The notes: a model not told the origin generated them from the sequence alone. 64,000 nt of DNA from Odobenus rosmarus divergens (GCF_000321225.1 NW_004450566.1:863399-927398); one strand, 5' to 3'. Counted from the stretch's first letter, positions 36,377 through 49,236 are shown. Translations and numbers: made by a program.

Positions 36377-38079
36377 TGATGATTTCCTCACCCTGGCCCT
36401 TGACCCAACTCTGCTCTGCCATGTTCTGGGGATGATGTGACTCTGAAGCACCTTAAGAGTGCTGTAGTTCCAAACAGTCATGGATCATGTGGGCAGCTTT
36501 GGTTGGAGAAACAGGTACTAACCCCATTTTTTCCTTCTTTTCCTAGGACCTTTTCCCTGAAGCTATTCTTTCTTCTACTCTTTGTTTAATGACTCCTCTT
36601 AGACTACATATTAGTTCAGCCTTCCTCATTATAAACAGTTTTAAAACATGTCCTTTGAAATTGCTCAAGCTCCCATTCTATCTTTCTTTCTTGCCCTCAC
36701 TGCCAACATTCTTGGTTGACATTACTGAAGGAAAGGGTGTAGAGAGAGAGGAGAGAAAGCAGAAGCAAATGTTGATAAATGCCCGTGTGGGGGAGGTAGG
36801 AAGGAGAAATCAGTGAACAAGTCAAAGAAGAAGCAGTTAAAAGGGTAGAAGGACCAGGATGTTGCTGTGTAGTCAATGGGAAGACTGGAAGAAAGGTCTG
36901 GGCTGATAATTGCCGAATTATGGGGGCTGTGGAAAGGCCCTTGATTGTGGATTGGGATTTTGTTTGTCCTCTTTGAAGCTGTTACTGTTAGGACTGTGAG
37001 GGTGCTGAGTAAGTGGAGATTCTGCACTGATGACTCTTCAACATACATGGATTTATGTAATGAACATCCGATAAAGGGAAAAAAAAAAAGGAAGTTGAAA
37101 TCAGTGTTTATTTATACAAAAAGAGGTTAAGTGTGGTCAAGATGCATCCCATGTTACAGATTTCTTTGATTGTTTGCCAATTGTTTATGGGTAAATGGAA
37201 TCATTTGTTAATCGAATAATAACAGGTGCGAAAGACATTGTTTGGAAAGAACTCAGGAGTGAATTCTAAACATATGTTTATCTTAATCATTAGGACTCCA
37301 AACTTCCTGGCTGGTTATTCACTTCAGGGTTCGCATCCCGCCGGGCTCTTTCTTTTGTAAATCAAGCCTCTGATTCCTAAGTGGTCTAATTGGCGCTCAA
37401 GGAGCAGAATTTTTGGACTTTAGTATATTCCAGAAATATATCACTCTGGAATCTGAAATCTGCAAATACGGTTTTGAAGAAACACATTTCTCTTATGGGA
37501 AATTGAAGGCTAAAATGCTTTCATATTCACATTCCAATTTTGGTTTCACTTAGTACTTGGGATAAAAATTGTTTCACTGAATATAATTTTGTTACTTACT
37601 TTTTCGTGTGCTTTCTTAAAACACTGAATAGACTTGGTAAAATCTGAAACCATACATCTATTTCACTGAATAATGAAAGCTTAATACGAAGCACAATGAC
37701 TAATAAATTTTAAAATAATTCATTTAAAAGACAATGAAGTCTCTTACTACCAGTCCTAAGGACATGAGCTCGCTGAGATACTTGTTAGGTGTGATATCTG
37801 CCCAAATGCCATAAACATATAGTTCAGGGGACACCCAGTGGTTAAAAGGAGGAAATTCTTTGCTGGGTACATGGTTGACTTTGTCTTTGTAAATTAGCAT
37901 ATGTTACGGGGGTGTGTGTGTATTTTAAGAGGCTTGATTTTGACTTTCTTATATAAATTTTCTTTAAATATTTGAAAACTTCCAAATTATAAGATTGGAA
38001 ATATATAATTAAGCTTTTCCTTTAATAAAAAATAAATGGTATTTTAAAATGTAAAATAACTGAGAGACTTAAATAAGAA

Positions 38080-38520
38080 AAACAAACCTTTTTGACCCAG
38101 AAATTCCAAGTCTAGAATTTGTTTCAAGTACATAATTGGAGGTGTGCTTGGTGGCACAAGGATCTTTATCACTGTATTTATAATAACAAGCTAAGAGAGA
38201 AATACATGTATACCAGTAATGAATTGGTGAAATTATGACACAGACATAGTAACCAAAGCATCTTTAACACCATGCTTCAAAGAACTTTTAATGACTGAGA
38301 AAAGTGTTTATGTTAGGTTAAAGAAAGATGAAAAGCTTACGATTTCATATTGTAACATATTGTGCATATTTTTGTGTTTCTAAAAGTAGAAAAATAACGA
38401 AGTAGCTGTCTTGATTGGCAGGATTTTGAATACTTTACATTTCCTTCTTTCTACTTTTTCCTTTATTCTAAATGTATTTTTTTCATCAGAAGGAAAAAAA
38501 TAGAAAACAACATCAGATAA
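38080..38520 (+). repeat. L1M 3' fragment, sense
   Basis: Starts TTGACCCAGAAATTCCAAGTC and continues with a degenerate ...TTTATAATAACAAGC.. segment, the pattern of an L1M 3' coding end and UTR. Confidence 0.65.
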
Positions 38521-38624
38521 TAAAAGAATAATGGAAGAGACCTTAGACCTTAAAGAGAGAAGTATTTTACGTGTGAGCCTTTTTTCTTTGGAACCTCTAA
38601 GAGATACTTCCAGAACAAGGCTGC

Positions 38625-38626
<2 letters not shown>

Positions 38627-38661
<35 letters not shown>
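38627..38661. repeat. (GT)n dinucleotide microsatellite
   Basis: About 17 uninterrupted GT units, followed by TTTGCGCGC. Confidence 0.97.
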
Positions 38662-38665
<4 letters not shown>

Positions 38666-39234
38666 GCGCATGTTTGAATAGAAGTACGTCTCTTAGATAT
38701 GGACAGAGTGAGGATTTAAGTAAGGCAGCTTAGAGGGCAAGGATTCTTAACTATTTTTAGTTCATAATCCCTTTGGAATCTGATGAAAACTGATCTTTTC
38801 CTCTGAGAAGTACACACATATGTGAACACAAAAAATGCTCCTAAAATGGGACATACAGTTTAAAGACATTTAGGTGTACACACTATCCCCACCCCTGCAG
38901 GGACAATCTTATTGACTAGATATATTTAGGAGGTACCATCTGATAATATTTTCCCAGTTGGCTTGTTGTTGATGTCTGTAATTCCACTGTTAGCAGCTTA
39001 CTTAAACTTTGAGTTAAACGTTGCCTTTCCCTGGCTCCGCTTTTAAATTATGGGTATTCCTAGGAGAGAGAATATATTAATTATTAACATCTTAGTGAGA
39101 AGTAGTTTGACAAGAGGAGAAGAGAATTATGTAGCACAATTTTTATGTCGATTGGTAATGGTAGTTGAGAACTAGAGAGCATTTGATAATAATAGCTAAC
39201 ACAAATATAGCCATGACACACACGCACACACACC

Positions 39235-39375
39235 CTCTTACAATAATCCCATTCTCCTGATGAGGAAATTGAGGCAAAGCTTGATTAAATAAGGTTTTTA
39301 ATACCAAGGTCACACAGGTATTTGATAGTGAAGTTCAGAATTGATTCAGTTTACAGAGTCTGTGCTTTTATCTAG
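39235..39375 (-). repeat. MIR SINE, antisense
   Basis: CCTGATGAGGAAATTGAGGC and AAGGTCACACAGGTATTTG, the reversed MIR core. Confidence 0.85.
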
Positions 39376-39544
39376 TATCTGATAGTATTCATAAAATTAC
39401 TTATTTTAAGAATTCGATGTAAGACCAACACCAAAAACTTTCTTACTACTGTTGTCAATTTATGTAACTCTTCTTTCCGTCTTTCTTCCTTGTGTTGTAC
39501 CTCGTTTTCATTCAAGAAGTTCGTAAAGTGAGATTTAGTCATTC

Positions 39545-39725
39545 CACAGGAATAAAACGCACAGCATAGGGAATATAGTCCATGACACTGTAACAGCGTC
39601 GTATGGTGACAGGTGGCAGCTACACTCGTGGTGAACCTAACATAACATATAGAGATGTTGAATCACTATGTTGTACACGTGAAACTAATGTAACAGTGGT
39701 CAACTATACTTCAATAAAAAATGAA
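39545..39725 (+). repeat. L1 3' end, sense
   Basis: ATCACTATGTTGTACACGTG and AACTATACTTCAATAAAAAA match the terminal segment of an L1. Confidence 0.65.
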
Positions 39726-40559
39726 TTAAGAAAAGAGTAAATTACTCCAATTCCCAGGAATCTGGGAATGTAAGGAAGAGTAGGTACAGCTATTCCCTCT
39801 CTGGGGGGTATGAAGTGCAACAGGGAGGGAAACTGAGTCACAGCAGACTCAGAGTCAGAAGGATAGGGTTTGGCTGCTTGTCAGGGCAGCCCCCTTGGGA
39901 CTAGAAAGACTTGAGTTGATTTGCAGATGATGATGGGTACTGACTAATTAGAATATAGCCAAACTCAGTGAAGTGTAGCTACCATAGTTTGTGTTATTAA
40001 GACTGTTGTGTGTGAGGCATTTCATTCAATAAGTGAATTTCTATGCAATGAGTTAATGGTGAGATTTATTCATTAAGACTTATTTATCAGTGTTTCCCAG
40101 GAGCTAACATATCCTATTTATTGCATTGCATTTGTGGTAGCATACATTTACACTTCTTTTGGTAATAAAGGGAACTTGTTCTTATTTGTACATTATTTAC
40201 AACCATGGTATAAAGGAACATTTGTAGGTAAAAGTCAAGCTTTATGATTGCTAGTGTTGGGGAATCTGCCTACCCTTTTGAAAGACAATCATTTTCCAGA
40301 TACTATTTTCCAATTTAGCATGTGTTTTCATGTGGAAACACAATACTTCTTGTCATTTTATAGGGTAGCTATTAAGTAATGGAACTGAGCTGTTAACGAA
40401 TATGTCAAAACATATATTTTAATGAGAGTTTTTATCCTGTAAACGACTACATTTCATCAAGTCTAAGAAACCACTGATCTAAAAATGCACAGATTAGAAA
40501 ATGCTAAGAAAGGAAATAAAACCATTAGTTAATCTCTCACCCCAGCTTTCTTATACTGA

Positions 40560-40690
40560 TCTTTTTATTGAAGTATAATTGGCATACAGTGCTTTATTAG
40601 TTTCAGGTATACAATATGATTCAGCAATTCTGTATATTATTCAGTGCTCATCATGATAAGTGTACTCTTAATCCCGCCCACCTCCCCTCT
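40560..40690. repeat. L1 fragment next to a 20-bp tandem duplication
   Basis: TTTTTATTGAAGTATAATTG and CAGTGCTCATCATGATAAGTG match an L1 segment. Shortly after it a 20-bp unit is exactly duplicated (40738-40757 and 40758-40777). Confidence 0.65.
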
Positions 40691-41328
40691 TCTAGTGATT
40701 TGCAAGAGGTATGAAAAAAGAAAGAAAATGGTGGCTTCATATCAATAAAATGAAATCCATATCAATAAAATGAAATCAGTAAAATGAAACCTGAAAATTT
40801 ATATAGTTAATTCCATTGTTCAAATAATGTTGAAACTAATTCCACTTTACATTTGGAGCATAGAAGAATTTCATCTCTTCCTTAATACTTTTTTTCCACT
40901 AAAATCAATCAGTATCATCCAGTTCAATAGCCGCCTCATAATTACCACATGTGAATCTCATTAACTTTTGGGAGTTTCAGAAACTGAAGTCTCCATTTAG
41001 AGGATAAATGTTTGTTTTGCATCTAAGGATAATCAAATAACGTGTTGCAGTTTCTGAAAACAGTTGTTCAAACAGTTTCAAAAATATCTTGAGAAATGAT
41101 TTGAACATGCCAGCAGCCACATTGAACCTTTGAGGATTTCAATACTCTTTTAATGCAAAAGTTCTTGTATATCCGTGGGCTCAAAAATTTTGTCACGTAT
41201 ATTTGATCTGTTACTTATAGATCATTGTAAGCTAGAGAATCCCCTAGCCTGCTCTCTTAAGGGCTCCCCAGGGAATATTTGCTATTACTTTGGTAGAAAA
41301 GTAGACCAGCTCCATTTTCCTGCACTTT

Positions 41329-41515
41329 TTTTTAAAGATTTTATTTATTTATTTGAGAGAGAACGTGAGCACGAGTGGGGGGCAGAGGCAGAGGGAGAGG
41401 GAGAAGCCGACTCCCTGCTGAGGAGGGAGCCCCAGGTGGAGCCCCATCCTAGGACCTCCAGACCATGACCTGAGCTGAGGGTAGATGCTTAACCAACTGA
41501 GCCATCCAGGTGCCC
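41329..41515 (-). mobile_element. CAN-SINE, antisense
   Basis: AAAGATTTTATTTATTTATT tail and GAGCCATCCAGGTGCCC head. Exact 16-bp target duplication CATTTTCCTGCACTTT at 41313-41328 and 41516-41531. Confidence 0.95.
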
Positions 41516-41734
41516 CATTTTCCTGCACTTTGGGTGGAGGAGAGAATCACTGGATTTGTCGCTGCAGAAACTCTGACCAACTCCCTGGCAGGGAAGGCTC
41601 TGTGTCATCTGGGGCAGGAGATGGAGGTCTTGCAACATAGGTGGATTTCATCATCAGTGGAAGTCTCTGAGGATTGGGTATCTAAAAACCAACTTGCCCC
41701 TTTATTCATACCCAACCCCTCAGTCTTACTTGGG

Positions 41735-43170
41735 ATTTGTTGAGCTTCTTGGATTGGTGGGTTCATCAAATTTGGAAATGTTTTGGCCATTATTTCTTCA
41801 TATATTTTGATTTGTCTCCATGTCTTTCCTCATCTTTGGAGGCTGCAATTATACAAATATTAGCTGCTTCAAGTTGTCCCACAGCTCACTGACCCTCTGT
41901 TCCCTAATCCCTAGTCTTTACTTGCTGTTTCATTTTGGATAGTTTCTATTGCTATGCAACCACTTTCACTAATCTTTTCTTTTGCAGTATTTCATCAGTT
42001 CTTAATCCTAGTGTATTTTTCATCTCAAATATGCATTTTTTTTTAATCTTTAGAAGTTTGATTTGGGTGGTTTTTAAGAAAATATCTTTTACGTCTCTCT
42101 TTAACTTACCTTTTTTTTTTTTTTAAAGATTTTATTTATTTGTCAGAGAGAGAGAGCATAAGCAGGCGAAGCAGCAGGCAGAGGTAGAAGCAGGCTCCCT
42201 GCGCCCTATGCGGGGCTCAATCCCAGGACCCTGGGATCATGACCTGATCCAAAGGCAGACACTTAACCGACTGAGCCACCCAGGCTTCCCTCTCCTTAAC
42301 TTACTTTTAAAAAGCTTCCGATTTTGAAATATTTAGATTCCTAGGAAGTTGCAAAGATAGTATGGAGAGGTCCCCAGTACCCTTTGTACAGTTTTCTCAT
42401 TGGTTACATGGTATGTAATTATAGTACATTATCAAAACTAGGAAACTGACATTGGAACAACATGTGTATGTAAGTTCTGTGCCATTTTATTACATGTATG
42501 GATTCGTGTAACCAGCACTGCAATCAAGATGCCATGCTTTTTGAACGTTATATTTTCCTACCTATGGAAAATAAAGTTTTATGTTTCTGCTTCTATGCAT
42601 GCCTTATAATTTTTTATTAGATGTCAAACAGATGTGCATTTCATCTTGTTGGGTGCTTGTTTGTTGCTGCTGTTGAGCTATGTTCTGGGACACAGTTAGG
42701 TTACCTGGAAATAGTTTATTCCTTTGAGGTTTGCTTTTAAGCTTTGTTTGGCTGGACCAGAGCAGCCTTTGGAGGAGGACTAACTTGTCCTTCTGCGGAC
42801 TCTACAAATGATTCTGACTTCTGGGAACACTCTATTCCTGGTCTCTGGGGTTTTACCTCTGCTCCTTCTACGTGTTCTTGACCCGGACTTGGGGTTTCTT
42901 CATAGGCATGCACATGCAGACCTCTGGGGCTCTCTCCTGCAGCTCTCTTCTTTCTGGTGTTCTTCTTGTGATCCCCTTAAGCCCCCTTGGTCTGTGGAAC
43001 TCCCACCTCTACCTCCTCAACTCATAGAGATTGATGGCTTCTGCCTTGGTTCTTCCTCCACGTTCCATGCTCATGCAGCCTGGAAACTTCTCTAGGCAGT
43101 AAACTGGGGCAGACTGGGCTCCCTTCACTCATTTCCCTGTCAGGGAACATCCTATGCTGCCTGGTGTCCC
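41735..43170. repeat. Old L1M remnant in pieces
   Basis: TTGTCCCACAGCTCACTGAC, ATTTTGGATAGTTTCTATTG, then after a SINE GGAAGTTGCAAAGATAGTAT and GCTATGTTCTGGGACACAGTT: segments of old L1 sequence, probably mostly antisense. The frame at 42808-43095 is a chance opening within it. Confidence 0.65.
42110..42289 (-). mobile_element. CAN-SINE, antisense, in L1M
   Basis: Reversed head CTGAGCCACCCAGGCTTCC. Target duplication CTCTCTTTAACTTAC/CTCTCCTTAACTTAC at 42095-42109 and 42290-42304 (one mismatch). Confidence 0.94.
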
Positions 43171-43661
43171 ATGTCTGAAAACCACTGTTTCATATTATTC
43201 TCTGGGAGCTTTTTAGTTGTTCAGGGTAGGAGCACTCCTCCTTTTGGGATCTAAATTTCCTTATATTTTTGACTCCACATTTCCTTATGTACAAACTTCA
43301 TAAATATAAAAGGGAAACAAACTTGTACTTGAAAGGAGCATGTAGCCCAGCTTACAAACTTAAGTTCCTTCCTTTACTCTGAAGGTGTTTGAGCACTGTT
43401 TTGAAGGTGGGTTGTTAAATTTTTCTCATTCATAAACCCGGTCACTGACTTACTAATTTGTTGATATACTAATGAGTTTTAGTGCTTTCCACGTAGTCTG
43501 CCACCATTTCAATGTGCAACAAAACTGTTGAAATCGTCTCTGCAGTCCCTTGACGTCTGACGCCTTGGGGTGCCTCAAAAGGGTCCTTGCAACTCTCAGG
43601 AAACACACTGAGGTCATGTCTATTCCTGCCAATCTTCTGACCCTGAGTCACCGCCCAACCT

Positions 43662-43678
43662 CCGCCCCCCCCCCCCCA
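43662..43678. repeat. Poly-C run
   Basis: About 14-15 consecutive C interrupted only at the start, inside a locally GC-rich patch (43530-43820). Confidence 0.9.
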
Positions 43679-44369
43679 CGAGACCTTTGCGACAGCCAGC
43701 AGCTGTCCAGAGGGGCCTCGTCTTTGACGTCTGGTGCCAGGCCAGCAGCACCTGCTGTGGTGACTCTGGCAGGCCTCACTCAAGAGCGAGGGTTTTCAGC
43801 ATCGACCCTGTAAGTAGTCCAGGGCCACGCTTAGTCAGCATTTTGTGAGTAATCATGCTATGTCTGGCTGTGGGCTAGGTGCTTCACATTTACACCTTCG
43901 TGTAATCCCCAGAGCTCACACAGGCCTAGGCGTATGATGTGTTCCCACCACTCAGGGTCACTGGGTAGAGTACTCAGAAGGGTATCATCTCTGTATTGAA
44001 AAAAGAAAAATTAGTCCTACTTTGGAGGCTGCTTTCGTCCAACCTAACAAAGCTTAAAAGCAAACCTCAAAAGGATCAAACTATTCCCAAATAATGTACT
44101 GGTGTCTGTTACTAGAATCATGGCCAGTCCTAAGGAAAAAAAAAAACTTTTTTCTATCTAGTGAAAGAAAATATTTTTTTCTGGTATATAAATAATAAAA
44201 GCTCACGGAAAATTCTCAACAGCCACTAAGATTCCTCACGAGGTAAAACTGGGCCCATTGGGGTTGCCCTTGGGGAGATCAACCTATTCCATTGCTACTT
44301 GATCGAGAATTTTGGGTCTGTCTACAGTAGGGATTTCCAACCTGTGGGGCACAGACCTCAGACCATTCC

Positions 44370-44540
44370 TCATCTCCTTTGATCCTCATAATCTCCATCT
44401 TAGGTATGGGTACAGTTATTCCTTTTTCAGATGAGAAAAATAGTGCTTAAGAAATGTGCATACACATGCCCAGGGTCTCAGTGGGCATTTGGTGGAGCCA
44501 GGAATCTTGCCACACAAGTCAAAAGATAGAGCCTTTACTG
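44370..44540 (-). repeat. MIR SINE, antisense
   Basis: TTTTTCAGATGAGAAAAATAG and GCCCAGGGTCTCAGTGGGCA, the reversed MIR core, with a worn B-box side. Confidence 0.7.
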
Positions 44541-45127
44541 TAGGGAAGCTGACATCTTTCTTGGTGGTCACTAAGTCTCAGGACGACATGAGGCTTCACT
44601 CAGGGGGCCTTTCCTGAGATTTTGGGAGATGGTGACACAGCAACTCTTTGCGTGGCTCTTGGGACATCACTGATGTTTTGAAAACAGTTTTTTTTAAGAC
44701 TTGAGTTCTGACTCATTTAATAAAAACAATCTGTATTATGAACTATGGCAGACATATAAAAAAGGTATATAATTCATTCTTTTCATACCTTTCTGCAGCT
44801 GCAGGTAGAAGCGATCTAATCTGTGTGTTCACTGAACTCAAGCACGTGGTGCCTCTTTTGTGGGTCTCTTGGCTGGCAGACTCTGAACCACTTTTGGAGG
44901 TGGGAGAGGCTACTTAAAGTAGGTGCGGGTTCACAGTCCATGGAAACGGCCTGGATACACTCAGCACTGCAGGGGAGATCACACACGTTCTCCGTCAGTC
45001 GTTAGGACTGAGGCCCGTGGCCTACTCAGTCAACTACAAGGAAAGAGTGATTCAGCCAGGCCTGGGACCTGATGGATAGGGATAAGAGGCAGTCTCTTCC
45101 TGATCGTTTCTTTTCTATAAAACTTAA

Positions 45128-45332
45128 TGGGATTTATTTTTTTTAAGGTTTTTTATTTATTTGAGAGAGAGAGAGAGAATGAGAGATAGAAAGCACGAGA
45201 GGGAAGAGGGTCAGAGGGAGAAGCAGACTCCCTGCTGAGCAGGGAGCCCGATGTGGGACTCGATCCCGGGACTCCAGGATCATGACCTGAGCTGAAGGCA
45301 GTCGCTTAACAAACTGAGCCACCCAGGCGCCC
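45128..45332 (-). mobile_element. CAN-SINE (variant B), antisense
   Basis: Reversed head CTGAGCCACCCAGGCGCC. Exact 19-bp target duplication TCTTTTCTATAAAACTTAA at 45109-45127 and 45333-45351. Confidence 0.96.
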
Positions 45333-45934
45333 TCTTTTCTATAAAACTTAAAGAAGTGCTCATAAATACTACAAGGCTTGTGATTGGTTGGCAAAGAAAA
45401 ATCTTCCCACTGGCCTCTAGTCTATGGGTTTATGGAAATGAAAAAAAATAATGTAACTCAAAATCTGAGTCATTATAGTATTGGCATCCTCATTTAATGT
45501 CTTAATCTTTCAGAGACTGGAGTATATCTGCATGTTAGGACAAATGCAGAGTCATAGCCAAATGAGCTTGTGGTGAGAATTTCTGCTTACTGTGAGTGGA
45601 TGAATTCTCTTCTTTCTGAGGGTGGATGCAGCCCTGTCACTAGTTAGTGAATATGCAGACCTAACCAGTTGAGACTGGTGTCCAGGCCAGAGTGGGATTT
45701 CCAAGGGGATAGGGGAGTGAGGGTAAAGAAGATGCCTACATGACTAACACAAGGTGACATGAAGCCAGAGAACTTTGAGAACTTTTCAGCTGGAGATAAA
45801 GGAGGACTCAAGAGGGCTAGATAGCCACCAGAGAAGATCAGGAAGCCGGCTCAAGCTAGAAGAAACCAATGATCTCAAACATACCTGACTCTAGGGCCAT
45901 CCTAAACTTGTATCACTTTAGCTTAAATATCTTT

Positions 45935-46425
45935 ATCCAGTGTCTTGTTTCAGCTCATACCATACATGCCCAGGCCCACCCTGCTTCACCTATACTAACC
46001 TTTTTTCTGTTTCTCTAACTTGCCAAACCCATTCCTATCTTAGGGCCTTTTGCACATGTGACTCTGTCCACCTAGAATGTCTCCCCTGCCTGATCCCATA
46101 TTTTCATGATTGGGTTATGTGTAGTCGGGTTTCAGTCAAATGTCGTTTCTTTGTGTACCCCGTCTGGAGCAAGCCTCAGCCAGTCACTCTCTGTTACATT
46201 ATCCTGTTTCGTTGTCTTTACAGCACACATCACTCTCTGAAATCATCTTGTTTTTTACTGGTATATTTAGCGTCTTTTTGCTCCTACTGGAATGTAAGCA
46301 CTATGAGAGCAGGAGCTTTTTCTGTTTAATTGGTTATTACATCTCTACTGCTTAGAATAGGACCAGGCTCATAGCCAGGGTTCAGTAAATGCCTGTCCAA
46401 TGAGTGAATGAATGAAGGGATGCAT
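45935..46425 (+). repeat. L2 LINE 3' region, sense
   Basis: AGGGCCTTTTGCACATGTGAC, CAGTCACTCTCTGTTACATT, TGGAATGTAAGCACTATGAG and a GTTCAGTAAATGCCTG.. tail ending in GAATGAATGA follow the L2 3' consensus in order. The 129-codon frame inside is a relic, not a gene. Confidence 0.9.
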
Positions 46426-47699
46426 GAAGTCAGATACAATTGAAGAAAGATGGCCAAGACTTATATATCAGCCAGAACATCTGTAATTAAATGGTGGTTA
46501 CTAACCTGAGAATGAGGAGTCTATGCTCTGGTATATGTGCATTTCTGACTTTTGTGGGTGTTTTAAGAACCTGACACTGACAAGGGCTTAATAAATATTA
46601 GATTTTAATAAAAGATCATTTTTACAAATTCCACTCTTGCTTCAGCTAAACTAAATTAGTCCTTTGTAGGTTAGATTATACAGGGTCAGAGGGTAAGGCA
46701 AGCCTTGGAGTGACAGGTCATACCCACAGGAAAGCTGAGAGATCCTCATTTGAGTTAAAAGTTATTGAATTTAATGAATGAAAATAAAAAGTAAACCTTG
46801 ACTTCTTATGAAGGTTAAAATAAAAATCAGCATGTATATTAAGTTCAAATAGTTATTTTTTAAACTATTTTAATAGTTTTATAACTCAGCCAAAAAAAAA
46901 GTTCTTTTAATTCTCTTGGGAACATCCTAGCTGACGTGTTAGAGTGGAATTCATTTACAGGAGAGCCAGGGTCTGGTATGGGGGCTTTGACTCAGGGGAG
47001 AGGAGCTGCCACAAGGGCAGGGTTAGAACATGACGTTCCTTGACTGTAGCAGAGACCAAGGGCTGGTAGCTGGAGTGCAGGGCAGCGGTGGCCCATGGAG
47101 CAATGGCCTGAGCTTTCTGGGCTTCCATCTCCTCCCTGGAAACTGAGGAGGCTGAAGTGCACAGCGAGGTTGAAATCAATAACCCCATTCCTGTCTTTCT
47201 TAGGTCCACTCCCTTACACTGAATCCATGTATACGCTATGGCTGTCAGAAGCTATTTGTTCATGTACTTTATATTTTTGAAAGAGACTTGTGATCTGGAT
47301 CAAATTTAGGCCATCCCCTTCTTTCACCATCTCCCGTACCACAGTCACAAATACCAGCTTTTTCGCAGCCTCTTTTATTTCTATGCCATTTATCTAAGAC
47401 TTTTTTCTTCCCTTGGCTGATGGCACTGCATGTATGCTTGGGAGAGCCTTTAGTCAGCAGGTGATGCCTGGGAGCGTGGGACTCCTGCAGCTGCCTGTGA
47501 GGCCTCTTGGGATACACTTCATGAGCATGTATCCAGCCTGTTGCTTCGGTGATCTGCTGGAAGTGGTCAGCCATGGACATGGAAAGATGATACTCTGAGG
47601 AAAGCAAGCTAAGTTTTGACTTTTCTGCTTGTTGAGGCAATATTTAACCTGAAGGAAAAGAAGACTTCAGCCCAAGAGTCCATGGCAGGCATTTTTAAA

Positions 47700-47909
47700 G
47701 TTTTTGTGTGTGTGGGTTTTTTTTTAAAGATTTTATTTATTTATTTGAGAGAGAGAGAATGAGAGAGAGCACGAGAGGGAAGAGGGTCAGAGAGAGAAGC
47801 AGACTCCCTGCTGAGCAGGGAGCCTGATGCAGGACTCGATCCCGGGACTCCAGGATCATGACCTGAGCTGAAGGCAGTCGCTTAACCAACTGAGCCTGCC
47901 AGGCGCCCC
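47700..47909 (-). mobile_element. CAN-SINE (variant B), antisense
   Basis: Very close to the copy at 45128. Exact 19-bp target duplication CATGGCAGGCATTTTTAAA at 47681-47699 and 47910-47928. A short GTGTGTGTGGG stretch lies at its left end before the T-run. Confidence 0.95.
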
Positions 47910-48544
47910 CATGGCAGGCATTTTTAAAAAATATAAATCTTGCTAAATGTAAAAGAATTAAGCCAGATTGCTCTCAATTATATATTTTTAAAAATGTTAC
48001 TGTATTGACAGACAACTTTTTAATATGCTATGTATCAGCAGTACTGTCCCTCCTATATTCAATGCTTATAGTACATTGTTCACATATTTTAGTTGTTGGA
48101 GCATAATCTCAACACTTGACATTATAAAGCTTTATAGTTTGTAAGTTTGCTTCTCTGAAATAGGGATCTTCATAAGAGATAGGCCTTGTTGAGAAAGAAG
48201 CTGTGTATTTTGCCTTTCCTTTTCTCTGCCCTGCATTTATTGTTCTTTTATCAGTTGAAACAGTATAGTTATATAAGAAAATACAAAGAAGCACAAAGAA
48301 GAATATTTTTAAAAATCATTCTTAACTGCACCATCAGAAGATAATCCTCATATGAACTTCAGTGATCATACTATACATACTATTTTATAAGCTGATTTTT
48401 CTTTATGTAGAATATGCACAATATGTTTTCATTTAATGAAATGTCCTTCTAAACATGATTTTTAGTAACTACATGATACTTCATCCTATAGATGTCCATA
48501 GCACAGCCCTCTATTGTGGGAGGCAGTCCAGACAAGGAAGAGAA

Positions 48545-48840
48545 TAGGGTCTGAAGCAGACGTCCTATCTTTTACCAGCTGTGACGATGGCCAAGTTATG
48601 TACTCACCCCATTCCTCAGTCTCCTCACCCGTAAAATGAGGATAACAATAGTACTGGCAACATATCGATTCCTGTGAAGATTAAGTTATGACACATCGTA
48701 CTTAAAACACTTAAGAGTGCTTATAATAATGCTCTAAATAGATAGTCTTACTAAAAGCATTATTACTCTATTATTCTATTGTATCATTGTATTATTCTAA
48801 TAGAATCATTGCCTGGCACGTGGTAAGTAGTCAGTAAACA
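48545..48840 (+). repeat. MIR SINE
   Basis: CAGTCTCCTCACCCGTAAAA followed by ATAACAATAGTACTGG, and an end with GCCTGGCACGTGGTAAGTAG. Confidence 0.88.
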
Positions 48841-48977
48841 TTATTATTACCTATATTGTATTCAGCTTTTTGATGAGATAATACTGTGAGGAATATCTTC
48901 GAAGAAAAAAGACTTTTGCTCTCTCTCTTCTTATTTCTCTGAGATAAATTTTTAGAAGTAGAATTGCATCTTTGATA

Positions 48978-49236
48978 GCAGGAGGGGAAGAATGAAGAGG
49001 GGGAAATTGGAGGGGGAGACGAACCGTTAGAGACTGTGGACTCTGAGAAACAAACTGAGGGTTCTAGAGGGGAGGGGGTGGGGGGATGGGTTAGCCTGGT
49101 GATGGGTATTAAAGAGGGCACATTCTGTGTGGAGTACTGGGTGTTATGCACAAACAATGAATCATGGAACACTACATCAAAAACTAATGATGTAATGTAT
49201 GGTGATTAACATAACAATTAAAAATTTAAAAAAAAA
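48978..49236 (+). mobile_element. Recent 5'-truncated carnivore L1 3' end
   Basis: Only the 3' UTR remains: G-rich part (AGAGGGGAGGGGGTGGGGGG), then GAATCATGGAACACTACATC and AATGTATGGTGATTAACATA and an A-tail. Flanked by an 18-bp target duplication AGAATTGCATCTTTGATA / AGAATTACATCTTTGATA (48960-48977, 49237-49254), one mismatch. It sits about 390 bp before exon 1z. Confidence 0.92.

Noticed and set aside
36207..36481. Lys/Glu/Arg-rich frames on the - strand and Phe/Leu/Ser-rich frame on the + strand
   Set aside because: Direct translation of the TTTTC microsatellite and its flanks.
42808..43095. 95-codon Leu-rich frame
   Set aside because: Falls inside an old L1M remnant; a chance opening.
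45940..46329. 129-codon open frame
   Set aside because: Lies entirely in an L2 LINE 3' region; no reverse-transcriptase motif is in this part.
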